From the NCBI GenBank assembly GCA_052400625.1, contig JBQTGH010000001.1: 64,000 bases of DNA. The stretch is one strand, 5' to 3'. Source of the DNA: Thermophagus sp052400625. Lineage in GTDB: Bacteria; Bacteroidota; Bacteroidia; Bacteroidales; Marinilabiliaceae. Position numbers and translations under genes: made by a program. The notes under the pieces were generated by a model that ran no database searches, had not been told where the DNA came from, and saw nothing but the letters and a program-made list of their open reading frames with translations. The first letter of the stretch is position 1; the number at the start of each line of letters is the position of its first letter. Shown piece by piece: positions 28,101 to 36,320 of this stretch.

Positions 28101-28319
28101 AGAGAAGGACACCACAGGATTCTCACCTTGAAGGGTCAAAGAGAAATTCCCATTAATATCAGTTATAGTACCATTGGTAGTCCCTTTTTCCACCACATTC
28201 ACGCCAATAAGAGGAGCTCCGTCTCCTGCATCGGCTACAGTCCCTGTTATCGTCTGGGCCAAAACATGGGCAAAACCCCCTGCAAAAAGCAATAATGTTA
28301 ATAAGACTTTTCTTTTCAT
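25197..28319 (-). CDS. SusC/RagA-family TonB-dependent transporter
   Basis: A 1040-residue outer-membrane barrel. Signal peptide about 1-21; carboxypeptidase-regulatory-like domain about 22-100 (ITGTVADAGDGAPLIGVNV); plug with VVVVGYGTMKKSHLTGAV and SQVGEEPSINVRGVGSI, followed by AAIYGSRAANGVIIITTK; then the barrel, ending in aromatic VGVDITF. It imports oligosaccharides across the outer membrane using TonB energy. No STN domain, so it is not tied to an anti-sigma cascade, unlike the second SusC in this window. A palindromic operator lies about 410 bp upstream. First gene of the susC-susD-IPT operon. Confidence 0.96.
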   Translation of the reverse strand: MKRKVLLTLLLFAGGFAHVLAQTITGTVADAGDGAPLIGVNVVEKGTTNGTITDINGNFSLTLQGENPVVSFSFIGYSPKEVVVGNQTKIDVVLEADLVGLEEVVVVGYGTMKKSHLTGAVSKLETSGLEDIPGGRADQLLQGRMAGVQIQNITSQVGEEPSINVRGVGSISADSKPLIIVDGFPMDDGLSLVDMADIESIEVLKDAASAAIYGSRAANGVIIITTKSGTEDKPTYNVRASYGIKDYYKLHPMMTQDEFIAMKVNEAILSGDSELSPMYFAMSVLETEDTNWQEEALRLAGVFNAQFNVSGGKKGMKYYISSSYMGDEGIMLQNKYDKINVRSKVEVDLSPRTKIGLTITPSYTKRSKPTNPFTDFVRTPRYLPVYHNEYTSALTGQPVGSYAHGYHFSNKTYTGIDPISGEERTESGVSPYNTSNNNPLSVMNNEFYSRNDYGVQSSIYFRIKLADGLVFKTSNGFNLKYTEENTYKNINSKTASSPNSGLYENSLFRDLLSENTLTYNLKRGNHNLDALLGFSIEEKNTKIASVYGNNFPTDYLHTLNAAGTILQYDDEDQVTGTWEEEEGLVSLFSRFAYSYADKYLLSASFRGDGSSKFGKDNRWGYFPSVSLGWRISEEPFFEDAVPWVDQLKLRASYGVTGTDDIPNYANTNMLSPNSYVLGSSNGSVVSGISNTSSVIGNSYLQWEQTNEFNYGIDLSAFKNRINLGVDYYYSITKSLLYERSVNSIIGFTEAWSNEGKVRNRGLEVTLTTQNFVLPDFKWSTTFNYAMNQNKVLDLGGEFEQISTGERNEMYLTRVGDPLIQFYGYKTQGVWKSEEEIAENPSHVNDVAGGLRAVDVFADGVIDANDFTVIGDPLPDFTWGVTNNLKYKDFDVSFLFQGVVGSEVINGDLYYAETVRYNKKFNTNRWIDENNIGDGKTPFERNGINQMLTDYAVEDADYIALRDLTIGYSLPKRIAGLVNISNVRIYLSGQNLLYWWSSDYRGINPEARRTSGNYSSPLVDGYQRGAFPIQRVYSVGVDITF

Positions 28320-28719
28320 TTGGTAAATTTTTTACATTTAGACTAATCGTTACAACAGAAAATTGACATCCAACGAGCGATTAAACAATTTTCTTATCTG
28401 ATTTACAGGTTAATACTTTTATAAATTATAAATAATATCATCCTCCAAGGCTTTGTAAACCTCATCTCTTTTGGTTGAAAATCTTGCCCATCCATTTTCC
28501 CAAAAACATCCTTTGCTTCACGATTGAATCTTTTTTATTTGAGAAGAACCTCCGCGTAACATTATTTTTCTCTATTGTCCTTTCAAACATATTTCAAGCC
28601 ATACAAACCCACCTTCCACCTTAATTGAGGATAATTCAACCGACATTTTTCAAAAACTTACTCTCTCTTTATCTCCCTTGACACAAAAACCAATTAAGTA
28701 TCAACAATCTTTCTGGCCG

Positions 28720-28739
28720 ACCAATAATTGGTTGACCAA
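28720..28739. promoter_or_regulatory. Palindromic operator upstream of susC (GntR/FadR-type)
   Basis: ACCAATAATTGGTTGACCAA holds two overlapping palindromes: ACCAAT-A-ATTGGT and TTGGT-TG-ACCAA. The second has the TTGGTnnACCAA form of FadR-subfamily GntR operators (for example those for uronate genes). An almost identical site lies at 32528-32548 upstream of kdgF, which argues for one shared regulator. Confidence 0.7.
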
Positions 28740-29350
28740 AATTATTTAAAAAAAATTAATCCGCCAACTTTTATTGCCATTTCCTAACAAAAAATTACAT
28801 CTGCAATTCAAAAAATTTCATCGGCCTATTTCCCAACTATTTAAAGCCCCCACATACTTAACCCTAAAAAATAGTCATCGGACAATAGACTCACACAACA
28901 ACAAATAAGTCTTAAAAGACATGAACTTTCCCTTCAATGGGTATAATTATTATAATTTTTACTAATAAAATACTCACAATAATTACCCGAATGATTTTAA
29001 TATTATGTATTACCGGAAAGCAATCTCTTCACATTCCATTTATTTCAAAAGAAGAACTACTACACCATCAGCAATTGGCCTATATAAAAAAATGGTGCAG
29101 AAACAGAGAAAGGATAAGTGCCAAAAATTTTAAAATTACTTTTATCAATATCCCGAGTTCAAACGATTATATATGACCTTTAAAACGTAAGACGATAAAA
29201 AACAATTTTTACATCTTCCATTCTTAAATCCTACAACCAAATGTTTTGGCACCTCAAATACACTTCAAAAGCAAAAAACAAAGTAGTCTTGGAAATAGAA
29301 AGAGAATATTCAATAACGCCCAAAAAAGATTCTTTCACAACGCAGTAAAA

Positions 29351-29386
29351 AAAAGGTGCATTGGATAGAAATCCGCCACACCTTTT
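29351..29386 (-). terminator. Terminator downstream of the SDR gene
   Basis: AAAAGGTG pairs with CACCTTTT and, inside it, GGAT-AGAA-ATCC forms a second stem. On the minus strand an eight-T run follows. Confidence 0.75.
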
Positions 29387-29423
29387 AGTTTACCCAACAA
29401 TCATTATTACGAATATTATATCC

Positions 29424-30185
29424 TTATATTCCTAAAGCCTGACCGCCTCCAATTTGAATAGTTTCTGCCGTGATAAATGAAGCATCTTTGCTTGCCAGGA
29501 AAGAAACCACTGAAGCCACTTCTTCCGGTTGACCTAACCGTCCTAACAGAATACTATTTTTCCATGAAGCAAAAACCTCAGGTTTAGTTGCTTTTATCTG
29601 AGCATGGAAAGGTGTATCAATAGTTCCTGGAGATACGGCATTTACTCTAATCCCATACTCTGCAAGATCTTTTGCCATAGCACGTGTAATAGCATTCACC
29701 CCGGCTTTAGAGGTTGCGTAAACACCTGCTCCTGGTCCACCGCCATTCCAAGCAGCATTAGAGGTATAATTAATAATAGAAGGAAAATCTCCTTTTTTTA
29801 GAAAGGGGATAGCTGCCCTGGCAACAAAAAATACAGAATCCAGATTCAACGCCATAACCGACCGATAAAAGTCAGTCGTCATATCTTCGAATCTGGATCT
29901 ACCCCCCAATCCACCGGCATTATTAACCAAAACATCAATTTTACCATATTTTTTCCCAATGGTATTGATATTAGAAGTTACTTCTTCTTCATTGGTGACA
30001 TCAAAACCATAGTATTCTGCCTGAATCCCCTCCGCAGAAAGTTCCTCTACTCTCTTGGCACCTTCTTCATGTTCAATACCGTTTAACACAACGGTATAAC
30101 CATCCTTCCCTAATCGTTTTGCTACTTGGAAACCAATTCCACCTGTAGCACCGGTAACAACTGCAACTCTACTTTTTAAACTCAT
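29424..30185 (-). CDS. Short-chain dehydrogenase/reductase, candidate DEH (ketouronate) reductase
   Basis: A 253-residue classical SDR. Rossmann motif TGATGGIG (about 12-19), NNAGG (about 88-92), catalytic Ser in YTSNAAW region and Y-x3-K in YATSKAG (about 156-160), plus PGTIDTPF. FabG-like in length. In alginate loci an SDR of this kind reduces 4-deoxy-L-erythro-5-hexoseulose uronate (DEH) to 2-keto-3-deoxygluconate with NAD(P)H. The neighbours kdgF and a hexuronate-type transporter support that job, but SDR specificity cannot be read from motifs alone. No KDG kinase or aldolase lies in the window. Confidence 0.85.
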   Translation of the reverse strand: MSLKSRVAVVTGATGGIGFQVAKRLGKDGYTVVLNGIEHEEGAKRVEELSAEGIQAEYYGFDVTNEEEVTSNINTIGKKYGKIDVLVNNAGGLGGRSRFEDMTTDFYRSVMALNLDSVFFVARAAIPFLKKGDFPSIINYTSNAAWNGGGPGAGVYATSKAGVNAITRAMAKDLAEYGIRVNAVSPGTIDTPFHAQIKATKPEVFASWKNSILLGRLGQPEEVASVVSFLASKDASFITAETIQIGGGQALGI

Positions 30186-30313
30186 AATATATTAATTTAA
30201 CTTATTTAAACTCTGTTCTTAAACAACCCTGTCTCCATTTAAGAAACCATCACAAAACTCTACGCAAACAAAAGATATTTTTTCTTCGTACGGCTAATCA
30301 TTCACAAACCAAC

Positions 30314-31597
30314 CTACTGTTCTTCAACAGGTTTAATTTGCTTGGCAAAAAAGAAAATGGATAAAACCCCAAGCGGAACAAAAGCGGCAATCATTATAAA
30401 AATTGGGATATAAGAAAATTTGGAAATTATTGGAACTAAGATATTTATCACTATTACAGCAAAAACACCTATGGCACCTCCCAACCCGGCCAAAGAACCG
30501 ACGGACTTTCCACTAAACAAGTCACTTGGAAGCGTCTGCACATTTCCAATGGCAAATTGAAATCCAAAGAGCACAAACCCCACTACAAGAACAAACAGGA
30601 TAGCTGTTTTAACAAAGAGAATCGTCACCAAAAGGCCCAAGAACATCAAAACACCTCCAATTGTAATAGTAGTTTTTCGAGCCCGGTTGACGGATGCCCC
30701 TTTCGAGATCATTCTACCGGAAAACCACCCCCCGGCAATACTCCCGATGGCAGCACCAACAAATGGGACCCATGCAAACAGACCGATCTGCTTCACATTA
30801 AATCCATACTGCTCTGCCAAATAAATCGGCATCCAGCTAACAAAGAACCACCAAATAGGCTCAAGAAAAAACCGACAAATTAGCAAGGCCCAAGATTCTC
30901 TATACGAAAGAATTTTAAAAATACTTAAGCCTTTACCCCCATCATCAGTACGTTCGCTGGCATGTTGACCTTCAAGGATGTATGCACGCTCTTTTTCATG
31001 AATCCAGGGATGTTTTCCGGGGCCTTTTTTATTTATTATTAACCAAGGAATCACCCAAAACATACCAAATGACCCTACAATCATAAAAGTAACTTGCCAG
31101 CCAAAGGCAGCCCATAGCATTGCGATCAATGGCGGGGCAATCACAGAACCGATAGACGCTCCAGCATTAAATATCCCCTGCGCAATGGCACGCTCTTTTA
31201 TAGGGAACCATTCGGCATTACTTTTGACGGCACCGGGCCAATTACCCGCTTCTCCCAAACCTAGAAAAACCCTGAAAAAACTAAATGATAAAATCCCTCG
31301 CGCAATAGAATGTAGAAAGGAAGATAATCCCCAAACAAAAATGGAAATGACGTAACCAATACGAGTACCGACCTTATCAAATACCTTTCCTGATACGAAT
31401 TGACCTACGGCATAGGCCACCATAAAAACATTTATAATAGTGGAATAGTCATTCTTATCCATGCCCAGATCTTCTGATATACTGGGCCACATTATTCCAA
31501 TCGTACTCCTGTCAATATAATTAATAATGGTAGCTAAAGCGATTAATCCAATAATCCACCACCTAAGTCCCTTAAATTTAACTCCTTTACGTGTCAT
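30314..31597 (-). CDS. MFS transporter, anion:cation symporter (hexuronate ExuT-like) type
   Basis: A 427-residue inner-membrane carrier with 12 predicted helices. ACS-family signs are IINYIDRSTIGIMWPSI at helix 1, GKVFDKVGTRIGY in loop 2-3, FFRVFLGLGEAGNWPGAVK at helix 4, and the cytosolic middle loop around GPGKHPWIHEKE. Relatives import hexuronates, galactonate or unsaturated uronates with H+. Next to kdgF and the SDR it most likely imports unsaturated uronates or DEH. 128 bp before the SDR gene, probably co-transcribed. Confidence 0.88.
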   Translation of the reverse strand: MTRKGVKFKGLRWWIIGLIALATIINYIDRSTIGIMWPSISEDLGMDKNDYSTIINVFMVAYAVGQFVSGKVFDKVGTRIGYVISIFVWGLSSFLHSIARGILSFSFFRVFLGLGEAGNWPGAVKSNAEWFPIKERAIAQGIFNAGASIGSVIAPPLIAMLWAAFGWQVTFMIVGSFGMFWVIPWLIINKKGPGKHPWIHEKERAYILEGQHASERTDDGGKGLSIFKILSYRESWALLICRFFLEPIWWFFVSWMPIYLAEQYGFNVKQIGLFAWVPFVGAAIGSIAGGWFSGRMISKGASVNRARKTTITIGGVLMFLGLLVTILFVKTAILFVLVVGFVLFGFQFAIGNVQTLPSDLFSGKSVGSLAGLGGAIGVFAVIVINILVPIISKFSYIPIFIMIAAFVPLGVLSIFFFAKQIKPVEEQ

Positions 31598-31623
31598 TAG
31601 TATATAATTTATCTAAAACATTA

Positions 31624-31702
31624 GTCCCATGGAACTCACATAGCTTGTCTTAAATTTATACATATCCCTTTTGGGCAAGCATCGCCATGCTCGTTTCATT
31701 CG
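31624..31702 (+). repeat. Dispersed intergenic inverted-repeat element, copy C
   Basis: Begins GTCCCATGGAACTCACATAG and ends GCCATGCTCGTTTCATTCG. Its ends resemble those of copies A, B, D, E and F. Confidence 0.65.
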
Positions 31703-31821
31703 AATAAGAATTTATTAATTCATTGTTTTCCGAAGCAAAGCCACACACTCCAAAGTATAGCGATATATGAAGAGAGAAATCAGCAGACCACATTTATACA
31801 TTTCTAATGGAGATTATTCTA

Positions 31822-31841
31822 TTTGGTCATGCTCGCTTTCA
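31822..31841 (+). repeat. Partial dispersed repeat, copy G
   Basis: TTTGGTCATGCTCGCTTTCA resembles only the right end of the element; no left end is seen within 100 bp upstream other than copy C itself. Confidence 0.4.
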
Positions 31842-31921
31842 AGGCCCCTCACCAACACCACTTACGGAAACGTTTATTCTCATTCCCCGCAAAATCGGAA
31901 ACCACAACTGCCAAGAACACC

Positions 31922-32290
31922 TTACTTCCCAAAATAAGAGACTTTGCTGCCATCCAGAAAATCTTCGCGTACCGGGCTAAAGACATCGATCAAAATCCCT
32001 TCCTCCAGACAAACAGCACTGTGAAGAACATTCGGTTCGAAATAAACACCATCGCCCGCATTTACAATCTGCTTTTCTCCATCAATAGTAAATTCGAATT
32101 TTCCTTTGGCGCAATAGGTAGCCTGAGTATGGAAATGCTGATGAGGAGAACCAACCGCTCCTTTTTCAAATTTCACCTTAACCATCATGATCTGATTATC
32201 GTACCCAAGGAATTGTCGCTGAACACCTCCTCCTAAGTCTTCCCACTTTTCCTTATTGGAATGAATGAAATTCTCACTTCTTCTTTTCAT
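31922..32290 (-). CDS. kdgF: KdgF-like cupin, unsaturated uronate linearisation
   Basis: A 122-residue single-domain cupin; the start MKRRSENF at 32290 is preferred to an ATG eight codons earlier. Metal-binding pattern GSPHQHFHTQATYCAKGKFEF (motif 1, two His plus the Gln/Glu position) and a His in VYFEPNVLHSAV (motif 2). The overall sequence, including FSPVREDFL at the end, is that of KdgF, which converts 4,5-unsaturated monouronates from alginate or pectin to the open ketouronate (DEH/DKI). This is the strongest single clue that the locus handles uronic-acid polymers. First gene of kdgF-MFS-SDR; palindromic operator about 240 bp upstream. Confidence 0.88.
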   Translation of the reverse strand: MKRRSENFIHSNKEKWEDLGGGVQRQFLGYDNQIMMVKVKFEKGAVGSPHQHFHTQATYCAKGKFEFTIDGEKQIVNAGDGVYFEPNVLHSAVCLEEGILIDVFSPVREDFLDGSKVSYFGK

Positions 32291-32527
32291 AGCCTGTTTT
32301 TTTACTGTTAACAATATTTCTTATTCTTATTAAAATAACATGCACTCGGAACTATTGACATCAAACACTTCGACCAACAAAAAATCACTAAAAACCAATC
32401 ATTTGCCCAACAAAATCAATTACGTGTACAAATATTGATTCGCATCATTCATTTGCGGCAAAAAACTTCACATCGTCATTTCAATTCTTACCAAAGCATA
32501 GTAATATCGATCAAGCACATTTGCACG

Positions 32528-32548
32528 ACCAATAAATTGGTTGACCAA
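32528..32548. promoter_or_regulatory. Palindromic operator upstream of kdgF (GntR/FadR-type)
   Basis: Same design as 28720-28739, with one extra A in the first spacer: ACCAAT-AA-ATTGGT overlapping TTGGT-TG-ACCAA (32537-32548). The flanks (CG before, AA after) are also conserved between the two sites. Confidence 0.7.
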
Positions 32549-32921
32549 AACTACAACGCTAATATTTATTTTGCAAATTTTTTCCAAAAAACTTCATCCA
32601 AAAATCAACTCAATACATGTTATCGCTAAATTTCAATCACTTAAAACACCAACCATTTTTCACATTCTTCAACTTAACTCAATACATCTTCATTGTTTTG
32701 GTTTACCAATTCATCCCATATAAATGAGATATAATTTTCTAAAGGAAACGGATCCTACCCAAGGAACCGTTAACAGTTATAAAAACAGCCAATCCATTTC
32801 TGCTTTTCATTAATTTAGGAATGAACCTTTTTGTATATATTCTAATTCCTATTAGATTTACTTTTTCAATAGCAAAGTAATTACCATGTCAAGCGCCTAC
32901 CACATTGCTTTGTAGGTTTAA

Positions 32922-32929
32922 TATATTTG
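32922..32929 (+). promoter_or_regulatory. Candidate -7 element of the DUF1893-TonB gene
   Basis: TATATTTG fits TAnnTTTG of Bacteroidota promoters. It lies inside the longer frame that would start at 32905, and so favours ATG 32956 as the true start. The -33 element is not clear. Confidence 0.4.
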
Positions 32930-32955
32930 CCAAAATTCATTACAATCAAACCAAA

Positions 32956-35244
32956 ATGACCGACATCATAGAAATACTAAACAGAGGAGATTATGTCTGC
33001 GTGGTCAAAAACAAAGGCCGAATCAGAACATTTACGCAACGAGGCGTCCGTGATTTATATGAATTACTCACCAACGAACCGGATTTCCTAAAAGGAGCAT
33101 ATGTGGCAGACAAGGTGGTTGGTAAGGCCTCTGCCGCACTGATGATCGCCGGGGGAGTAAAAAAAATCTACACCCGGTTGATTAGCAAACAGGCTTTGGA
33201 TCTTCTAAAAGACAAAGATATAGAGATCGAATATGACAAAGAAGTGCCGGTAATAATCAATCGTGACCAGACCGACTGGTGTCCCATGGAAAAATTGTGT
33301 TACAAGGAAAACTCCATAGAAAATATCCTGAAATTGGTTAGCGATTTTTTAAATAAGTCGAAATTAAAAACCGTTGCCCTGTTTCTCCTTGGCATGACCC
33401 TTTCATTCAGCACCAGCGGGCAGGAAAAATCAGATAGTTTAAATACTAGAAAAACGATATCTCTCGATGAAGTTACGGTGACCGGAACCCGATATGAAAC
33501 CGACATTCGTCATTTGCCTTTGAGCATTTCTGTGGTTTCGCGAGATCAAATCAAAAATAGTCAACAGCAATCGCTATTGCCTCTACTCAATGAACAGGTG
33601 CCCGGCCTCTTCATTACCGGCAGAGGCATCATGGGCTATGGAGTTGCCAACGGTGCCGCCGGAACCATGAGTCTTCGGGGTGTTGGCGGACAACCCACCA
33701 CGGGATTGCTGGTTCTTATCGACGGCGAACCACAATATATGGGATTAATGGGGCACCCAATGGCCGACACTTACCAATCCTTGCTGGCCGAAAGAGTTGA
33801 AGTGGTTCGGGGACCGGCCTCTGTTCTTTATGGATCCAATGCCATGGGAGGCGTCATTAATATCGTCACCTCTAAAGTAAAAAAGGACACGGTAACCAGT
33901 AATGCCGGTATAAGTTATGGCTCCTACAATACTCTCCAATCTTCTGTTTCCAACACCATCCGAAAAGACGGATTCAGCAGCAAAGTGGCAGCCTCCTACA
34001 ACCGTACCGACGGACATCGCCAAGACATGGATTTTAACCAGTGGAACGGCTTTGCCAAATTGGGGTATGACATGGGCAGCCAATGGAACATCACCTACGA
34101 TCTGAATTTATCCCGTTTCAACGCATCCAATCCCGGAACAGTGGATGCCCTAATAATTGATAACGATGCTGAAATAACCCGAGGAATGACCTCCCTGGCG
34201 ATAGAAAATCATTACCATCAAACATCTGGAGCGCTTAAGTTTTATTATAACTGGGGACAACATAAAATAAACGATGGTTATCCTGTAGGTGAGGAACCCC
34301 TGGATGATCGTTTTCGCTCCAGGGATAAAATGACCGGCATTTCATGGTACCAGTCTGCAACCCTATTCCCCAATAACCGGGTAACCGTCGGGGTCGATTA
34401 TCAATATTTTGGCGGTGAAGCGTGGAACGAATCCACTGAAAACACCAACAAAGTAACATTGACCGATACCACCTTATACGAAACTGCGGCGTATCTCAGT
34501 ATAAGACAATCGGTTGGCAGTCGGCTGACCCTGGATGCCGGATTACGATACGATCACCATTCCAAAACCGGAACACAATGGATTCCTCAGGCTGGCATGG
34601 CCTTGCATTTGCCCAATACAATGGTGGTAAAAGCAAATGCCAGCAAAGGATTCCGTAACCCCACCATCAGGGAACTCTTTATGTTTCCGCCGCAAAACCC
34701 CGATTTGAAACCCGAAAGCATCATGAATTATGAGATTTCTCTATCTCAACACTTAAGCAACCATCGCCTTTATTATGGTTTGAACCTTTTTTATCTGGAA
34801 GGGGACAATATGATTCAAACCATATTTTCTGATGGCCGACCATTAAATGTTAATTCGGGAGAGATAAAAAACCAGGGAATAGAAGCCACATTTTCATACG
34901 CCATCAATCAGAAGTGGAGTACCAATGCAAACTACAGCTGGCTGAATATGGAACACCCCGTTGTGGCATCTCCCCGACATAAAGTCTTTGCCGAAGTGAT
35001 ACTTTCTCAAAAAAAATACCGAATATCCAACGGAATTCAATATATTAACGGTCTTTACACATCGGTAGAACCTGACCAACAAGAAAATTTCATATTATGG
35101 AATGTAAAAGCCGATTATCGGTTAAACCCTCTGATAAGCTTTTTTGTCAATGGGGAGAATCTTTTGGCGCAGGAATATGAGATCAATGAAGGGTATCCGA
35201 TGCCGAAGGCTACTTTTATGACCGGAATTAATATCAACTTTTAA
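32956..35244 (+). CDS. DUF1893 domain fused to a TonB-dependent receptor
   Basis: About 762 residues from ATG 32956 (MTDIIEILNRGDY). Residues about 1-137 are a complete DUF1893 (TM1506-like, cytidine-deaminase-type fold) domain: TFTQRGVRDLYELL, ADKVVGKASAALMIAGGVK, NRDQTDWCPMEKLCY. Then KLKTVALFLLGMTLSFS followed by TSGQ is a signal-peptide-like segment (about 138-160). A full receptor follows: TonB-box-like ISLDEVTVTGTRYE, plug (VPGLFITGRG, VRGPASVLYGSNAMGGVINI) and a barrel ending MTGININF. No stop or frameshift separates them. A TTG codon about 15 codons before the signal (in LKLVSDF) could serve as a separate start. The ECF S-component gene follows 11 bp later. Ligand unknown. Confidence 0.85.
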   Translation: MTDIIEILNRGDYVCVVKNKGRIRTFTQRGVRDLYELLTNEPDFLKGAYVADKVVGKASAALMIAGGVKKIYTRLISKQALDLLKDKDIEIEYDKEVPVIINRDQTDWCPMEKLCYKENSIENILKLVSDFLNKSKLKTVALFLLGMTLSFSTSGQEKSDSLNTRKTISLDEVTVTGTRYETDIRHLPLSISVVSRDQIKNSQQQSLLPLLNEQVPGLFITGRGIMGYGVANGAAGTMSLRGVGGQPTTGLLVLIDGEPQYMGLMGHPMADTYQSLLAERVEVVRGPASVLYGSNAMGGVINIVTSKVKKDTVTSNAGISYGSYNTLQSSVSNTIRKDGFSSKVAASYNRTDGHRQDMDFNQWNGFAKLGYDMGSQWNITYDLNLSRFNASNPGTVDALIIDNDAEITRGMTSLAIENHYHQTSGALKFYYNWGQHKINDGYPVGEEPLDDRFRSRDKMTGISWYQSATLFPNNRVTVGVDYQYFGGEAWNESTENTNKVTLTDTTLYETAAYLSIRQSVGSRLTLDAGLRYDHHSKTGTQWIPQAGMALHLPNTMVVKANASKGFRNPTIRELFMFPPQNPDLKPESIMNYEISLSQHLSNHRLYYGLNLFYLEGDNMIQTIFSDGRPLNVNSGEIKNQGIEATFSYAINQKWSTNANYSWLNMEHPVVASPRHKVFAEVILSQKKYRISNGIQYINGLYTSVEPDQQENFILWNVKADYRLNPLISFFVNGENLLAQEYEINEGYPMPKATFMTGININF

Positions 35245-35255
35245 TCATAACGACC

Positions 35256-35765
35256 ATGGAAGCAACAGCAGTAAAACTCTACTCACTGGAGTATAAAGAT
35301 GCTAAAACCTATTTGGTTACCTTACTTTTTGTTACCGGAAATATTGTATTTCCACAGCTCTGCCATTTGGCCAATCTGGGACCGGTACTTTTGCCGATCT
35401 ACTTCTTTACGCTTATAGCGGCTTATAAATACGGTTGGAAAGCAGGCGTGCTTACCGCCCTATTGTCGCCAGTTGCCAACTCTTTGTTGTTTGGTATGCC
35501 ACTGGCGGCAGCGCTGCCGGCCATCATGAGCAAATCATTACTCTTGGCCGGATTTGCCGGATTTGCCGCTTATTACTTTAAAAAAGTATCCGTTCTGATA
35601 TTGTTGGGAGTAGTTCTCTTTTCACAAATTGTCGGAACCCTGATTGAATGGGCTATGGTCAAAGATTTCTTCCTGGCTGTTCAGGATTTTCGGTTGGGCC
35701 TTCCGGGAATGGCATTTCAAATATTGGGTGGATTTTTGATGATCAAGCTCATTTTAAAGAAATAG
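35256..35765 (+). CDS. ECF transporter S component (substrate-binding membrane protein)
   Basis: A 169-residue, very hydrophobic protein with about five to six helices. Layout and the helix 1-3 pattern (VTLLFVTGNIVFPQLCHLA, FFTLIAAYKYGWKAGVLTALLSPVANSLLFG) are those of vitamin-type ECF S components, which bind substrate and share an EcfAA'T module encoded elsewhere. It starts 11 bp after the TonB-dependent receptor, so outer- and inner-membrane steps for one compound are probably co-expressed. The ligand cannot be told from the sequence; vitamins, queuosine precursors or related small cofactors are the usual range. Confidence 0.72.
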   Translation: MEATAVKLYSLEYKDAKTYLVTLLFVTGNIVFPQLCHLANLGPVLLPIYFFTLIAAYKYGWKAGVLTALLSPVANSLLFGMPLAAALPAIMSKSLLLAGFAGFAAYYFKKVSVLILLGVVLFSQIVGTLIEWAMVKDFFLAVQDFRLGLPGMAFQILGGFLMIKLILKK

Positions 35766-36320
35766 TTTTTTTCGAATACGCCTTATGACCAGCGAGTCAG
35801 ATATAAGAAGGTTAGGGCAATCCCGTCAAATCGTTTCTATTGACAGAGGCTACGGCCTATCGGAAGGCTAGTCAAGCATGCATGAAAAAACTTGACTGCG
35901 AACATTCTGTTAATAGAAAACAACCATTCCGCATGAGATGAAATTGTTATTCCTTCCGGTATCTGACTCGTTGTCTTTTTTAATCTATTGATAATTGGAA
36001 ATCCGGCATTCAATAAAACGACCATTCACCTGACCATAGATTACTACCCCGGGGATCAATTTGTTGTTAGAACCAAAAACAAACGCCCTCAAAATTATTA
36101 GCTGCATGAAAGAAGAAAAGACCATTCCACGGGAAGATTGCTACCCCCTAAAATCGTAAAAGGTGGAAGACTGATTATAGGTTGGTTAGTCCTTCCCCAT
36201 AAAAATAAGGGCATGGAAAAAATGAAATGTGCATGGCAGCAATTACCAATACAGGATCTTTTAAAAGGATACCAACAGAATCACCCATTGTCCAAAAATT
36301 CATGTGATCACCGTGAAATG

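Larger units (their letters stand above)
28320..29423. other. Long regulatory intergenic region upstream of susC
   Basis: 1.1 kb, strongly AT-rich. It contains the operator at 28720-28739 and the terminator at 29351-29386. A plus-strand frame at 28937-29176 is AT-rich and lacks any recognisable feature, so it is not called. The long leader between operator and susC (about 400 bp) may hold an untranslated 5' region. Confidence 0.5.
31598..31921. other. Intergenic region with two repeat copies
   Basis: Between kdgF and the MFS gene. Holds repeat copy C (31624-31702) and a partial copy G (about 31822-31841). The 324-bp length suggests the MFS gene may also have its own promoter. No gene seen. 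Confidence 0.5.
32291..32955. other. Divergent regulatory region between kdgF and the DUF1893-TonB gene
   Basis: About 660 AT-rich bp. Contains the operator at 32528-32548 and, close to the rightward gene, TATATTTG at 32922-32929. No RNA gene or riboswitch was recognised, although a cofactor riboswitch could be expected here given the ECF gene. Confidence 0.5.

Noticed and set aside
28937..29176. Short plus-strand frame in the susC upstream region
   Set aside because: AT-driven composition (runs of Ile), no conserved motif, and located between an operator and a terminator of genes on the other strand.
31823..32236. A 137-codon plus-strand frame
   Set aside because: It lies opposite kdgF and repeat copy G; the cupin is the real gene.
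32905..32955. Upstream ATG giving 17 extra residues to the DUF1893-TonB protein
   Set aside because: The extra residues are not part of DUF1893, and a -7-like TATATTTG lies inside them; ATG 32956 fits better.
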